A DNA stretch of 64,000 bases, taken from NCBI GenBank assembly GCA_002722885.1, contig PBNE01000002.1:310001-374000 (forward strand), in the 5' to 3' direction. Shown here piece by piece: positions 9,320 to 19,355 of the stretch. Both the position numbers and the translations under genes were made by a program. The notes below the pieces were generated by a model. It did no database searches. It was not told where the DNA came from and worked only from the letters and a program-made list of their open reading frames with translations. Every line of letters starts with the position of its first letter. Positions within the stretch are counted from its first letter, which is position 1. Source of the DNA: Rhodospirillaceae bacterium. Lineage in GTDB: Bacteria > Pseudomonadota > Alphaproteobacteria > SP197.

Positions 9320-10140
9320 GACTGGCTCTTCTTCGCGTGGGCGGCGTGGCCGCTGAGGTGGGTGATCGTGGCCTGGCTGCCGCACAGCGCACAGTCGGTA
9401 TCCTTGCCGTAGCCGACACGACGGAACTCGGTGCCCAGGGCGTCATAGATCACCAGCGTGCCGACCAGGCTTTCGCCGATCCCGAGGATTTCCTTGAGCA
9501 CCTCGGCGGTCTGCAAGGTGCCCATAACACCCGCGATCGCGCCGAAAATCCCGGCCTCGGAACACGACGGCACCAGCCCTTCGGGCGGCATCTCCGGGAA
9601 CAGGCAGCGGTAGCAGGGATTATTATCACCCTCATGGGCCTTGAAGGTCGTGAGCTGGCCGTCGAACCGCATCATCGCGGCGCTGACCAGGGGCTTGCCT
9701 GCCATAAAGCAGGCGTCGTTGATCAGATAGCGGGTCGGGAAGTTGTCGGTGCCATCACACACGAGGTCATAGCCGGAGATGATCTCCAGCGCGTTGTGAT
9801 ACTCCAGCCGCTCCTGATGACAGATGATCTCGACGCCGGGATTGAGCGCCTTGACCATGGTCTCCGCACTGGCGGTCTTCTCCACACCGACCCTGTCTGT
9901 GGTGTGCGCGATCTGGCGCTGCAGATTCGACAGCTCGACCCGGTCGTTGTCGACCACACCCAGGGTGCCGACACCGGCGGCGGCCAGATACATCAGCAGC
10001 GGTGCTCCGAGTCCACCGGCACCGACGATGAGCACCCTGGCGTTGAGCAGCTTGACCTGCCCCTCCCCGCCGACCTCGGGCATGACGATATGCCGGGCAT
10101 AACGGTTAAGCTGGTCTTCGGTGAAATCAGTGATCTCCAT
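9316..10140 (-). CDS. moeB: Molybdopterin-synthase adenylyltransferase (MoeB/ThiF/HesA family)
   Basis: This 274-residue E1-like enzyme adenylates the C-terminal Gly-Gly of a small sulfur-carrier protein such as MoaD or ThiS. Visible features are RYARHIVMPEVGGEGQ at the N-terminus, the nucleotide-binding GAGGLGAP, the SNLQRQIAHTT segment, DGTDNFPTRYLIND, and zinc-binding CYRCLFP and CALCG pairs. The ATG at 10140 is preferred; 12 further codons upstream have no family similarity. MoeB and ThiF are hard to tell apart by sequence, and there is no moaD or thiS next door. It closes the coaBC-dut side of the cluster and is coupled to the DsrE-like gene. Confidence 0.88.
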   Translation of the reverse strand: MEITDFTEDQLNRYARHIVMPEVGGEGQVKLLNARVLIVGAGGLGAPLLMYLAAAGVGTLGVVDNDRVELSNLQRQIAHTTDRVGVEKTASAETMVKALNPGVEIICHQERLEYHNALEIISGYDLVCDGTDNFPTRYLINDACFMAGKPLVSAAMMRFDGQLTTFKAHEGDNNPCYRCLFPEMPPEGLVPSCSEAGIFGAIAGVMGTLQTAEVLKEILGIGESLVGTLVIYDALGTEFRRVGYGKDTDCALCGSQATITHLSGHAAHAKKSQS

Positions 10141-10185
10141 AGCGTCTAAGGTGGGCGGGCACGGCGGCCTTGGCAACCCCGGGGA

Positions 10186-10494
10186 CTAACGCTCGCCCGG
10201 CGGAATATCCTTCACCAACGCCGCAAAGGCGGCGATGTCCACTTTGTCATAGCTCAGATGGACACGTTCGGTGAACGCGGGCTGGTGCTGCAACTACGCG
10301 CCATCGCGCCGGGCTTTTTTAGGCCGGATCTGTCGCGGCACAAATCCGCCGCCGCAGTTGAGACAGACATTGTGGAGGTGATTCTCCACACAGTCCGCGC
10401 AGAACGTGCACTCGTAGGTGCAGATGCGGGCATCCGGCGCATCAGGTGGCAGGTCCTTGTCTCAGAACTCACAGTTGGGGCGCAGATCGAGCAT
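10186..10494 (-). pseudogene. DUF1272-like zinc-ribbon gene with two in-frame stops
   Basis: From an ATG at 10494 the frame reads MLDLRPNCEF, then TGA at 10462-10464, then DKDLPPDAPDARICTYEC, TFCADC and VCLNCGGGFVPRQIRP. It meets TAG at 10294-10296 and runs on to a final TAG at 10186. This matches my memory of the DUF1272 family, which has several paired Cys. The TGA sits where relatives have the second Cys of an N-C-E-x-C pair. The most economical reading is a pseudogene. Selenocysteine at the TGA is formally possible but the second stop argues against it. It lies between dut and moeB in the same orientation. Confidence 0.75.
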
Positions 10495-10503
10495 GGGTTT
10501 GTC

Positions 10504-10953
10504 TTAGTTTGTGCCGGTCGAACCGTGGCCACCGGTACCACGCTCGGTTTCGTCGAGCCAGTCGACCTCGGCCAACGCCACCTGGGCGACGGGTGCCACC
10601 ACCATCTGTGCGATCCGCTCGCCACGACGGACCGTGAACGATACCTGGCCATGGTTGATCAGCAGCACCTTCACCTCGCCCCGATAGTCGGCATCGACCG
10701 TACCGGGACTGTTCAGCACAGTGATGGCGTGTTTAGCGGCAAGGCCGGAGCGCGGCCGGATTTGTGCTTCGAACCCGTCGGGCAACGCGATCGCCAGACC
10801 GGTCGGGACCATGGTGTAACGGCCAGGTTCGAGGACGACGTCGTCCTCCAGGGCGGCACGCAGGTCCATGCCGGCCGAGCCCGGCGTGGCATAGGACGGA
10901 AGCTCCAGCCCCTCACCGTGAGCCAGGCGTTGAACACGAACCCGGACGCTCAT
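10504..10953 (-). CDS. dut: Deoxyuridine 5'-triphosphate nucleotidohydrolase (dUTPase)
   Basis: This 149-residue enzyme hydrolyses dUTP to dUMP and pyrophosphate, keeping uracil out of DNA and feeding thymidylate synthesis. All five dUTPase motifs are visible in order: [41 protein letters not shown] with [18 protein letters not shown], and the C-terminal glycine-rich [11 protein letters not shown] arm. The ATG at 10953 overlaps the coaBC stop by ATGA, so it is coupled to coaBC. That pairing is common in proteobacteria. Confidence 0.96.
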   Translation of the reverse strand: MSVRVRVQRLAHGEGLELPSYATPGSAGMDLRAALEDDVVLEPGRYTMVPTGLAIALPDGFEAQIRPRSGLAAKHAITVLNSPGTVDADYRGEVKVLLINHGQVSFTVRRGERIAQMVVAPVAQVALAEVDWLDETERGTGGHGSTGTN

Positions 10954-12155
10954 GCGGCGAGATGGTCCGCAATGGTGTGGGCCAGACGTTCGGCGACCTG
11001 CTTCTTGGAGGCACGCGGCCAATCCTCGATACCCGCAGCGGTGACGAGATGAACCGTGTTGTCATCACCCCCGAAGGTCCCGGTGCCTTCGGAAACATCG
11101 TTGGCGACGATCCAGTCGCAGCCCTTCCTGGCCAGCTTGTCTGCGGCATAGGCCGCGATATCGCCAGTTTCTGCGGCAAAGCCGACGACAAGCTGCGGAC
11201 GGCGGTCGTTGCGCGCCGAGAGCGTCGCCAGAATGTCGGGATTTTCGGCAAACGCGAGACTGGGAAGACCGCCCTCACCCTTCTTGATCTTGCTCGCCGC
11301 CGCCTGTGCCACACGCCAGTCGGCCACAGCTGCAGCACAAACCGCGACATCGGCTGGCAGCGCGCTCTCGCAGGCCGCCAGCATGTCCCGCGCCGTCTCG
11401 ACACGCACGACGTCGACTCCGGCGGGATCGTCGAGCGCTACGGGGCCGGAGACCAGGGTCACGCGGGCACCGAGCCGGGCGCAGGCTGCCGCGATGGCAT
11501 GGCCCTGCTTGCCGGAGCTGCGGTTGGCGATGTAGCGCACGGTATCGATCGGCTCATGGGTCGGCCCGCTGGTCACCAGCGCATGACGTCCGGCGAGCGG
11601 ACGATCCGCCGCCCCGGCGAGCCGCGCTTCAATGGCCGCCACAATATCAGCGGGCTGGCTCATCCGGCCGGAGCCGACCTCGCCACACGCGAGATCACCG
11701 GCTTCGGGACCGATCATGGCGACACCGTCTGCCAGCAGTTGCGATGCGTTGCGCCGGGTCGCGGCGTGATCCCACATCATGGTGTTCATGGCAGGTGCGA
11801 TCAGCACCGGCTTGTCGGTCGCCAGAAGCACGGTGGTGGCGAGATCGTCGGCGAGGCCGGCAGCCATGCGCGCCATCAGATCGGCCGTTGCGGGTGCGAC
11901 GACCACGAGATCGGCCTCACGGCTAAGCCGGATGTGACCCATCTCGGCTTCATCGGTGAGCGAAAAGAGTTCGGTAAAGACCTTGTCGCCGGACAGCGCC
12001 GCTGCAGACAGCGGGGTGATGAACTGTTGTGCGCCCGAGGTCATGACGCAGCGCACGGCCGCACCCCTGCCCTGCAGCAGGCGAATCAGTTCGAGTGACT
12101 TGTAGGCAGCGATCCCGCCGCCAATGACCAGAAGAATGCGTTTGCCGTCGAGCAT
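10950..12155 (-). CDS. coaBC: Bifunctional phosphopantothenoylcysteine decarboxylase / phosphopantothenate-cysteine ligase
   Basis: This 401-residue enzyme makes 4'-phosphopantetheine for coenzyme A in two steps. The N-terminal flavoprotein decarboxylase (CoaC) shows [16 protein letters not shown], the PAMNTMMW catalytic segment and a CGEVGSGRM flap. The C-terminal ligase (CoaB) shows [23 protein letters not shown] and ETGD with a nucleotide-binding region. Length and order are normal. The ATG at 12155 starts the conserved CoaC sequence. A 15-nt palindrome lies 14 nt upstream. In related bacteria ubiB usually precedes this gene; here a 1.1 kb remnant of katG and oxyR separates them. Confidence 0.95.
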   Translation of the reverse strand: MLDGKRILLVIGGGIAAYKSLELIRLLQGRGAAVRCVMTSGAQQFITPLSAAALSGDKVFTELFSLTDEAEMGHIRLSREADLVVVAPATADLMARMAAGLADDLATTVLLATDKPVLIAPAMNTMMWDHAATRRNASQLLADGVAMIGPEAGDLACGEVGSGRMSQPADIVAAIEARLAGAADRPLAGRHALVTSGPTHEPIDTVRYIANRSSGKQGHAIAAACARLGARVTLVSGPVALDDPAGVDVVRVETARDMLAACESALPADVAVCAAAVADWRVAQAAASKIKKGEGGLPSLAFAENPDILATLSARNDRRPQLVVGFAAETGDIAAYAADKLARKGCDWIVANDVSEGTGTFGGDDNTVHLVTAAGIEDWPRASKKQVAERLAHTIADHLAA

Positions 12156-12168
12156 CGGTCCGATTCCG

Positions 12169-12183
12169 TTGTGCAGTGCACAA
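12169..12183. promoter_or_regulatory. Perfect palindrome at the coaBC promoter, candidate operator
   Basis: TTGTGCA-G-TGCACAA is a perfect inverted repeat with 7-nt arms, 14 nt upstream of the coaBC start. On the coding strand a TATATT that would serve as a -10 box overlaps its upstream edge, so a bound repressor would cover the transcription start. No good -35 box is visible. The regulator is not identified. Confidence 0.45.
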
Positions 12184-12291
12184 TATAGGCGATCCCGCGC
12201 CGTCTTGCACCGTCCGCGCATCAGTGCCCTGAAACGCAGAGAGGCGGGTCAGTCGTGACCCCCCTCCAGTCAGGTGTTCCTTTGCCGCCAC

Positions 12292-13437
<1,146 letters not shown>

Positions 13438-14994
13438 TCAGGAGAACACCGCGATCAGGGCCAAAAGAAGCGCCAGGCCGGTGGCTGGCCAGAGCCAGCG
13501 TACGGCACGAGCGCGGGATTCGACCTGCCGGCGGGCGAGGTCATCCAGCGTATCGGCATGGAGTCGGAAGCCCGATGCCGCGGTCTCGTCGATGATGTCC
13601 TCAACCTTGGCAGCAAGCTCGGGCAGCTGTCGCAGGATCTCGACGCTCCTTTCAGCAGCATCAAGCGCGCGGGCGGGGGCCGAGAGGTTGCGCAGAGCCC
13701 AGTCTTCGATCAGCGGCTGCGACAGCGCCCACATGTTGAGCTGGGGCGCCAGCGCGCGGCCGATGCCTTCGGTCAGCACCATGGTCTTCTGCAGCAACAG
13801 CAACTGGGGCTGGGTCGGCATGCCGAATTGTTCGGTTACACGGAAGAGCTGGGCCAGGAGCCGCGCGATGGAGATCTCGGTCAGCGGACGGCCCAGGATC
13901 GGTTCGCCGATCGACCGGCAGGCCTGGGTGAACAGCTCACGCGGCTGGTCGCGGGGCACATAGCCCGCCTCGAAATGGACATCGGCGACACGGCGGTAGT
14001 CACGGGTCAGAAAGCCCAGAAGCATTTCGGCCAGGGTTAGGCGCGTCGCCCGGTCGAGCCGTCCCATAATGCCGAAGTCGACCGCCACAATCGCGCCGTC
14101 GGCATCGACGAACAGATTGCCGGGATGGAGATCCGCATGGAAGAAACCGTCGCGGAACACCTGATTGAAGAAGGCACGTGCGGCCTGGGCCACCAGCGCG
14201 TCAGGGTCATGTCCTGCATCGATCAGGGCCTCGCGCTCGTCGATTGTGATGCCCCGGACACGCTCGACGGTCATGACCTGCTCACCGGTCCGCTGCCAAT
14301 CGACCTCGGGCACGCGGAACCCGGGGTCATCGGCCATGTTTTCGGCGAGCTCCGCCGCGGCAGCCGCCTCCAGCCGCAGATCGAGTTCAACCGCGACCCA
14401 GTCCTTGATGTTCTGGACGACCTCGACCGGCTTCAGGCGCCGCAGCGACGGGCGGGCCGATTCGATGATCGAGGCCAGCCATTCGGCCAAGTCCATGTCC
14501 CGCTCAACGATCTCGGCAATGCCCGGCCGCAGCACCTTCACCGCGACCTCGCGTCCTTCGCTGGTGACCGCAAAATGCACCTGGGCGATCGAGGCGGCCG
14601 CGACGGGCACATCTTCGAAGCTTTCGAACAGGTCGCCGACCGGCTGCCCGAGCTCACGCTCGACCGCGGCCCGAGCTTCATCACCGGGGAACGGCGGAAG
14701 GTGGTCCTGCAGGTTGGCGAGATCCTCGGCGATCTCCTCGCCGACCACATCGGGCCGGACAGACAAGAGCTGGCCGACCTTTACGAAGCTGGGACCGAGT
14801 TCCTGTAGCGCGCGGGCCAGTCGTTCGCCGGGCCTGCCGGAGGCATCACGCGCCGAGACTACCTTGGCAGCCCAGACAACAGGCGGTGCAACACCGGCCA
14901 GTTGCAAAGGGAAGAGCGCGTCGTAACGCGCCAGCGTGCGTGCGATGACAAACAGACGTCCGAGATTGCGTGTGGTCTGCAGCACCGTGGTCAT
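13438..14994 (-). CDS. ubiB: Ubiquinone-biosynthesis atypical kinase/ATPase UbiB
   Basis: This 518-residue protein is an ABC1/ADCK-type atypical kinase needed for coenzyme Q synthesis; it acts at the inner membrane and probably uses ATPase activity to help assemble the Ubi complex. Visible are the family KxGQ motif (K72-V-G-Q75 in FVKVGQLLSVRPD), the alanine-rich loop AAASIAQVH, the catalytic DGFFHADLHPGN and the metal-binding VDFGIMGRL. A hydrophobic anchor lies at the C-terminus (WLWPATGLALLLALIAVF). It is 19 nt downstream of ubiE, so they form an operon. Its 3' end lies 10 nt from the oxyR fragment. Confidence 0.95.
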   Translation of the reverse strand: MTTVLQTTRNLGRLFVIARTLARYDALFPLQLAGVAPPVVWAAKVVSARDASGRPGERLARALQELGPSFVKVGQLLSVRPDVVGEEIAEDLANLQDHLPPFPGDEARAAVERELGQPVGDLFESFEDVPVAAASIAQVHFAVTSEGREVAVKVLRPGIAEIVERDMDLAEWLASIIESARPSLRRLKPVEVVQNIKDWVAVELDLRLEAAAAAELAENMADDPGFRVPEVDWQRTGEQVMTVERVRGITIDEREALIDAGHDPDALVAQAARAFFNQVFRDGFFHADLHPGNLFVDADGAIVAVDFGIMGRLDRATRLTLAEMLLGFLTRDYRRVADVHFEAGYVPRDQPRELFTQACRSIGEPILGRPLTEISIARLLAQLFRVTEQFGMPTQPQLLLLQKTMVLTEGIGRALAPQLNMWALSQPLIEDWALRNLSAPARALDAAERSVEILRQLPELAAKVEDIIDETAASGFRLHADTLDDLARRQVESRARAVRWLWPATGLALLLALIAVFS

Positions 14995-15013
14995 GACAAG
15001 CCGGAACCTGGGC

Positions 15014-15769
15014 TCACAGGCGCCAGGCCGTGGTCAGCGCCGCGATGCCGCCGGAGAGATTGCGCGTGGCGACATGGACCATGCCCGCCTCACCCACCAT
15101 GGCGGCAAACCGCTCCTGCTGCGGGAACCGGCGGATGCTCTCGACCAGATACTGGTAGGACTCGCGGTCGCCAGTGACCAGCTCACCCAGGCGTGGCAAC
15201 ACCGAATCGGAGTACCGCTCGTAGACCTCGGCCAACTGCGGCAGCACCACATGGCCGAACTCGAGACAGGAGAAGCGACCACCGGGGCGCAACACCCTGC
15301 GGGCTTCGGTGAGGGCAGTATCGAGATGGGTGACGTTGCGGATGCCGAAGGCAATCGTATAGGCGTCGACCGAGCTAGAGGGCAGCGGAAGGGCCTCGGC
15401 GTCCCCGCAGGTCCAGGTCAGACCGTCAGTCAGAGCGCGGTCGTAGGCCCGATCACGGCCGACCGCGAGCATCGAGGCGTTGATGTCGACGATCTCGACC
15501 GTGAAGCCACGCTCCAGCAGGCGGAACGCGATGTCGCCGGTACCGCCGGCCACGTCAACAACGCGGCCCTTGCCGACGTCGCGCGCCACCAGCTCGACCA
15601 TCTCTCGCTTCCAGAGCCTGTGGACGCCGGCCGACATCAGGTCGTTCATCAGGTCATAACGCGACGCCACACTGTCGAAGACATCGCGCACAAGACGCGC
15701 CTTCTCCTCCTCGGCAACGCGCTGCTCGCCGAATCGGGTGGCGTGATCGATCTGGTCGGTCGTGGTCAT
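15014..15769 (-). CDS. ubiE: Ubiquinone/menaquinone C-methyltransferase UbiE
   Basis: This 251-residue SAM-dependent enzyme methylates the quinone ring at carbon 2 in ubiquinone (and in demethylmenaquinone where present). Diagnostic motifs are VFDSVASRYDLMNDLMSAGVHRLWK, the SAM-binding VVDVAGGTGDIAF, AFGIRNVTH and EARRVLRPGGRF. The length is normal. It heads the ubiE-ubiB pair and is divergent from mutM across 120 nt that should hold both promoters; this gap includes a CCGGCT-TTTC-AGCCGG hairpin at about 15823-15838. Confidence 0.96.
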   Translation of the reverse strand: MTTTDQIDHATRFGEQRVAEEEKARLVRDVFDSVASRYDLMNDLMSAGVHRLWKREMVELVARDVGKGRVVDVAGGTGDIAFRLLERGFTVEIVDINASMLAVGRDRAYDRALTDGLTWTCGDAEALPLPSSSVDAYTIAFGIRNVTHLDTALTEARRVLRPGGRFSCLEFGHVVLPQLAEVYERYSDSVLPRLGELVTGDRESYQYLVESIRRFPQQERFAAMVGEAGMVHVATRNLSGGIAALTTAWRL

Positions 15770-15889
15770 GGCGGGCGGACCTTACTCTGTGGGCAGGACA
15801 GGTTCCATAGCGCCTCCCCCGGCTTTTCAGCCGGCGCCATAGGTTCTACATCGGGTGTCGGAGCCCCATCATCAAGCCGCAGGCCAGCC

Positions 15890-16723
15890 ATGCCCGAACT
15901 GCCCGAAGTCGAGACCGTGCGCCGCGGCCTGGAGCCTGTCCTGAAGGGTCAGGTGCTGACACACGTCGAACAACGCCGACCGGATCTGCGCATTCCTTTC
16001 CCCACCGGCTTCGTAGGCCTTGTCGAAGGCCGCCGTGTCACGCAGTTGCGGCGCAAGGCGAAGTACCTGCTGTTCGACCTCGACGACGGTCAGGTGCTGA
16101 TCTGCCATCTCGGCATGTCCGGCCGCATGACGGTGCTGCCGTGCGGCTCGAATCAGCCGCCCGAGCGACACGACCATGTCGTCTTCACCACCGAAGATGG
16201 CGGTGCTGTCGTCTTCAACGACCATCGCCGATTCGGCTTGATGACCCTGACGACCCGAGACGACGAGGCTACCCACCCTCTGCTCGTCAATCTGGCACCG
16301 GATCCGCTGGAGCCCGTCTTCGATGCTGCCCATCTCTCCGAACGCCTCAAGGGCAAGAGAACACCCATCAAGGCCGCCCTGCTCGACCAACGGGTCTTGA
16401 GCGGGGTTGGCAACATTTACGCCTCCGAAGCCCTGAACCGATCCCGCATCTCGCCGCGCCGGCTGGCACAGTCAGTGGCCGGTGCGCGCGCCGCGCGACT
16501 CGCGCCGGCCATCGTCGATGTGCTGAACGAGGCGATCGCTGCGGGGGGTTCGTCGCTGCGCGATCATCGCCAGGCCAGCGGCGAGCTGGGTTACTTCCAG
16601 CACAGCTTCAGGGTCTACGATCAGGAAGGGGAGCCCTGTCCCACGCCGGATTGCCACGGGATCATCCGCCGGATCGTGCAGGCGAATCGGTCGACCTTCT
16701 TCTGCGGCAGATGCCAGCGGTGA
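15890..16723 (+). CDS. mutM: Formamidopyrimidine-DNA glycosylase
   Basis: This 277-residue base-excision repair enzyme removes 8-oxoguanine and formamidopyrimidines and nicks the DNA strand. The start is fixed by the catalytic N-terminus MPELPEVETVRRGL (Pro2 and Glu3 act directly). Other landmarks are RRKAKYLLFDL, HLGMSGRM, DQRVLSGVGNIYASEAL with ISP, and the C-terminal zinc finger CPTPDC...CGRCQR. The open frame continues far upstream but that part has no MutM similarity. It is divergent from ubiE, as in many alphaproteobacteria. Confidence 0.97.
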   Translation: MPELPEVETVRRGLEPVLKGQVLTHVEQRRPDLRIPFPTGFVGLVEGRRVTQLRRKAKYLLFDLDDGQVLICHLGMSGRMTVLPCGSNQPPERHDHVVFTTEDGGAVVFNDHRRFGLMTLTTRDDEATHPLLVNLAPDPLEPVFDAAHLSERLKGKRTPIKAALLDQRVLSGVGNIYASEALNRSRISPRRLAQSVAGARAARLAPAIVDVLNEAIAAGGSSLRDHRQASGELGYFQHSFRVYDQEGEPCPTPDCHGIIRRIVQANRSTFFCGRCQR

Positions 16724-16872
16724 AGACGATGACACGCCCCGTCACAGATCGGACTTCGAAGAGCGCTGAATCACGATTCGCAAACCCCGCGCTTTCGTAA
16801 CCGGCAGCGGCTGGCATCCGCCCCGGGCCGTCTACAGATCGGCCCGGACCGAATCGCCAGAATCCTTGCGTT

Positions 16873-16901
16873 GACGCGCATGAGGCCGGTCGCTATAACC
16901 C
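16873..16901 (+). promoter_or_regulatory. Sigma-70-type promoter of rpsT
   Basis: TTGACG at 16873-16878 and TATAAC at 16896-16901 are separated by exactly 17 nt, close to the consensus. They lie about 35 nt upstream of the rpsT start codon, and an AGGAGA ribosome-binding site sits between them and the gene. This is the best-formed promoter I can see in the window. Confidence 0.75.
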
Positions 16902-16936
16902 GCGACCCGAATTGAACCCTTGAGCCAGGAGACTCC

Positions 16937-17197
16937 ATGGCCAACTCTCTGCAAGCCAAGAAGCGCGTGCGCCAGACTGCCCGGCGAACCGCCCAGAACC
17001 GTACCCGTGTCAGCCGAATCCGCAGTTACATCCGCAAGGTTGAGGAAGCGATCGTTGCCGGCGACAAGAAAATTGCGACCTCCGCCCTGCGTGACGCCCA
17101 GCCTGAAATTATGCGCGGTGCCAAAGTTGGGGTGATGCACAAGAATGCCGCGTCACGGAAGGTCTCAAGGCTGGCCCAGCGTATAGCCAAGATGTAG
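16937..17197 (+). CDS. rpsT: 30S ribosomal protein S20
   Basis: This 86-residue, very basic helical protein binds 16S rRNA in the small ribosomal subunit. [19 protein letters not shown] at the N-terminus and [18 protein letters not shown] at the C-terminus are diagnostic. The ATG follows a good AGGAGA site. The gene is monocistronic, with its own promoter and a strong terminator. Its position just before dnaA is common in alphaproteobacteria. Confidence 0.97.
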   Translation: MANSLQAKKRVRQTARRTAQNRTRVSRIRSYIRKVEEAIVAGDKKIATSALRDAQPEIMRGAKVGVMHKNAASRKVSRLAQRIAKM

Positions 17198-17237
17198 TTG
17201 GCCGTGCGACTGGCACGCACACCATGATGTGATTGCA

Positions 17238-17271
17238 ACGCGCCGGACACAGTTGTCCGACGCGTTTTTTT
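17238..17271 (+). terminator. Rho-independent terminator of rpsT
   Basis: The stem ACGCG-C-CGGACA pairs with TGTCCG-A-CGCGT around a CAGT loop, with one C/A mismatch inside the stem. A run of seven T follows directly. It lies 40 nt after the rpsT stop codon and should isolate rpsT from dnaA. Confidence 0.9.
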
Positions 17272-17783
17272 ATGCCCATCTTATCATGGCTTATTCCCTC
17301 GTAGGTTGTGACGGCGGCTAGACTCCCGGACGTTCCGATTTTGATCCAGTTGTGTTCGCGCCAAGGCTTGGTCTATGGTCTCCATCAGGTCGCGGGGTCG
17401 ACCTCAAGAACAATGTTCCGGCGGGGCGAGAAGCAACAACGCCAGACCATCGCGAGCGACGGCATCACAGGCCGCCGCAACAGGATTGGTCGCGCCAAAA
17501 GCCGGAGCAGATGTCCTTGAAACGGGGCTGTGTCGTAGTGGCACAGACCATGCTGCGGATTGAATTGTGATGTATAACACATTGAAATCATTGGATTTTC
17601 TGAAACTCTGCAAAAAGAGCCTCCCGCAACCGACAGAAGGGTCGATGTCCGTCGGCCAGATGCAATTTTCCCCTCACCTGACGGTGTTTACGGGGTTGAG
17701 CGCAAGCGTGGTGTGAGAGCGTGCCGGTAAGACGGGAGCTAATGTGTCACGGCTGCTGAATGCGTGTTGTAAGGAGAGTGTTG
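17272..17783. other. 512-nt region upstream of dnaA with no supported gene
   Basis: No open frame here has convincing protein features on either strand. The left part is GC-rich. From about 17560 to 17640 it is markedly richer in A and T and includes the partly palindromic TGTGATGTATAACACA. I found no cluster of TTATCCACA-type DnaA boxes and no clear CtrA sites, so I do not call a replication origin. The dnaA promoter must lie here. A ribosome-binding site AAGGAGAG at 17771-17778 precedes the dnaA ATG. Confidence 0.5.
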
Positions 17784-19184
17784 ATGGCGTCTGAGCCACT
17801 GAAACTGGACCCGGAAGTCGAAGATCAATGGAAGCGAGTCCGCGGTCGCCTGCGGGCTGAACTGGGTGAAGCTGCATTCAAGACATGGTTGCGTCCGCTT
17901 TCGCTCGACGGAGTCTCGGGCAAAGAGGTCGTGATGCGTGTTCCCAGCGCCAACATGAAGGACTGGGTCATGTCGCGCTGCGGCGAACGACTGCACGATC
18001 TGTGGCGTGGCGAGAACGACGGCATCACGGGAATCGCCATTAAGGTCGGCAAGACCGAACGCCGCGCGCCGCGCCGCGAGGTCACACCGGTTCGCCGCGA
18101 TCTCGATCTAATTCGCCACGACGGCAATGCTCTGAATGCCGCGTCGGAGGCCGCCCAGCTCACGGCCAGCCTGGACCCGCGGTTCACCTTCGACAATTTC
18201 GTTGTTGGCAAGACCAACGAGTTCGCCCATGCCGCCGCGCAGCGGGTCGCGGGCTCCGATTCGGTCACTTTCAACCCGTTGTTCCTTTACGGCGGAGTCG
18301 GCCTGGGCAAGACCCATCTGATGCACGCCATCGCCTGGTACATCCATGCAAAGAAGCCGGGCCGTCGCGTGCTCTACATGTCGGCCGAGAAGTTCATGTA
18401 CAAGTTCATCCGTGCCCTTCGCTATAAGGACACGATGTCCTTCAAGGACCAGTTCCGCGCGGTCGATGTTCTGATGATCGACGACATCCAGTTCATCGCC
18501 GGCAAGGATTCGACCCAGGAGGAGTTCTTCCACACGTTCAATGCGCTCGTGGATCAGAACCGCCAGGTCGTGATCTCCGGAGACCGCTCGCCAAGTGACC
18601 TCGACGGTATGGAGGAACGCCTCAGGAGCCGTCTGGGCTGGGGTCTGGTGGCTGATATCCACCCCGCCGACTACGAGCTGCGTCTGGGTATCCTTGAGAC
18701 CAAGGCAAGCCAGTTCCCCGACGTCATTGTGCCCCAGCGGGTGATGGAGTTCCTGGCCCACAAGATTTCGTCGAACGTTCGCGAGCTCGAAGGGGCCCTT
18801 AACCGCGTGCTGGCCCACGCCCAACTTGTCGGCCAGCCCGTGACGCTCGATTCGACCCAGGAGCTTCTGCGCGACCTGCTGCGCGCCCAGGATCGCCGCG
18901 TCACGATCGAGGAAATCCAGAAGCGCGTGGCCGAACACTTCAACATCCGCATGGCCGACATGGTCTCCGCGCGTAAGCAGCGGGCCATCGCCCGGCCGCG
19001 CCAGATCGCGATGTATCTCGCCAAGCGTCTGACCAGCCGAAGCCTGCCGGAAATCGGCCGCAAGTTCGGCGGACGCGACCACACCACCGTCATGCACGGG
19101 GTGCGCAAGGTCGAGGAGCTGATGGCCGGAGACCCGACCTTCGCCGAGGATGTGGAGTTGTTGGAACGCATGTTGGAAAGCTGA
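17784..19184 (+). CDS. dnaA: Chromosomal replication initiator protein DnaA
   Basis: This 466-residue AAA+ ATPase binds DnaA boxes at oriC and melts the origin. Domain I lies in residues 1-90, with FKTWLRPLSL. The AAA+ core has FTFDNFVVGKTNEFA, Walker A GGVGLGKTHL (about 170) and Walker B VLMIDDIQFI. Domain IV has the DnaA signature GGRDHTTVMHGVRKVE. The ATG at 17784 is chosen because AAGGAGAG stands 5 nt upstream; another start 24 nt earlier has no such site. It leads dnaA-dnaN-recF-gyrB, the classical order. Confidence 0.97.
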   Translation: MASEPLKLDPEVEDQWKRVRGRLRAELGEAAFKTWLRPLSLDGVSGKEVVMRVPSANMKDWVMSRCGERLHDLWRGENDGITGIAIKVGKTERRAPRREVTPVRRDLDLIRHDGNALNAASEAAQLTASLDPRFTFDNFVVGKTNEFAHAAAQRVAGSDSVTFNPLFLYGGVGLGKTHLMHAIAWYIHAKKPGRRVLYMSAEKFMYKFIRALRYKDTMSFKDQFRAVDVLMIDDIQFIAGKDSTQEEFFHTFNALVDQNRQVVISGDRSPSDLDGMEERLRSRLGWGLVADIHPADYELRLGILETKASQFPDVIVPQRVMEFLAHKISSNVRELEGALNRVLAHAQLVGQPVTLDSTQELLRDLLRAQDRRVTIEEIQKRVAEHFNIRMADMVSARKQRAIARPRQIAMYLAKRLTSRSLPEIGRKFGGRDHTTVMHGVRKVEELMAGDPTFAEDVELLERMLES

Positions 19185-19209
19185 ACGTTTTCAACAACTT
19201 ACGGAGCCC

Positions 19210-19249
19210 CAGAAAGGCCCTGGAAATTGGTGTTTCCGGAGCCTTTCTG
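19210..19249 (+). repeat. Long hairpin between dnaA and dnaN
   Basis: CAGAAAGGC-CCTGGAAA and TTTCCGGA-GCCTTTCTG form a 17-bp stem (one G-T wobble, one C/A mismatch) around a TTGGTG loop, 25 nt after the dnaA stop. No T-run follows, so it is not a standard intrinsic terminator. It could be a pause, processing or attenuation site between dnaA and dnaN. Confidence 0.7.
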
Positions 19250-19355
19250 CTATGCTGGGAAGCCCTGATAGGGCCGTCCGTGTTTTCACAATGTTCCGCT
19301 CTCCAAGCGGGTATCGCATGGCCGGTTCAACACCCTTAACGACGGACCAGGTTAC

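Noticed and set aside
14936..15889. An N-terminal extension of mutM
   Set aside because: MutM needs Pro2 at its N-terminus for catalysis, which fixes the start at 15890. The upstream frame is antisense to ubiE.
17272..17783. A replication origin upstream of dnaA
   Set aside because: No cluster of DnaA boxes was seen, and in many alphaproteobacteria oriC lies near hemE or parA rather than dnaA. GC-skew over the whole genome would be decisive.
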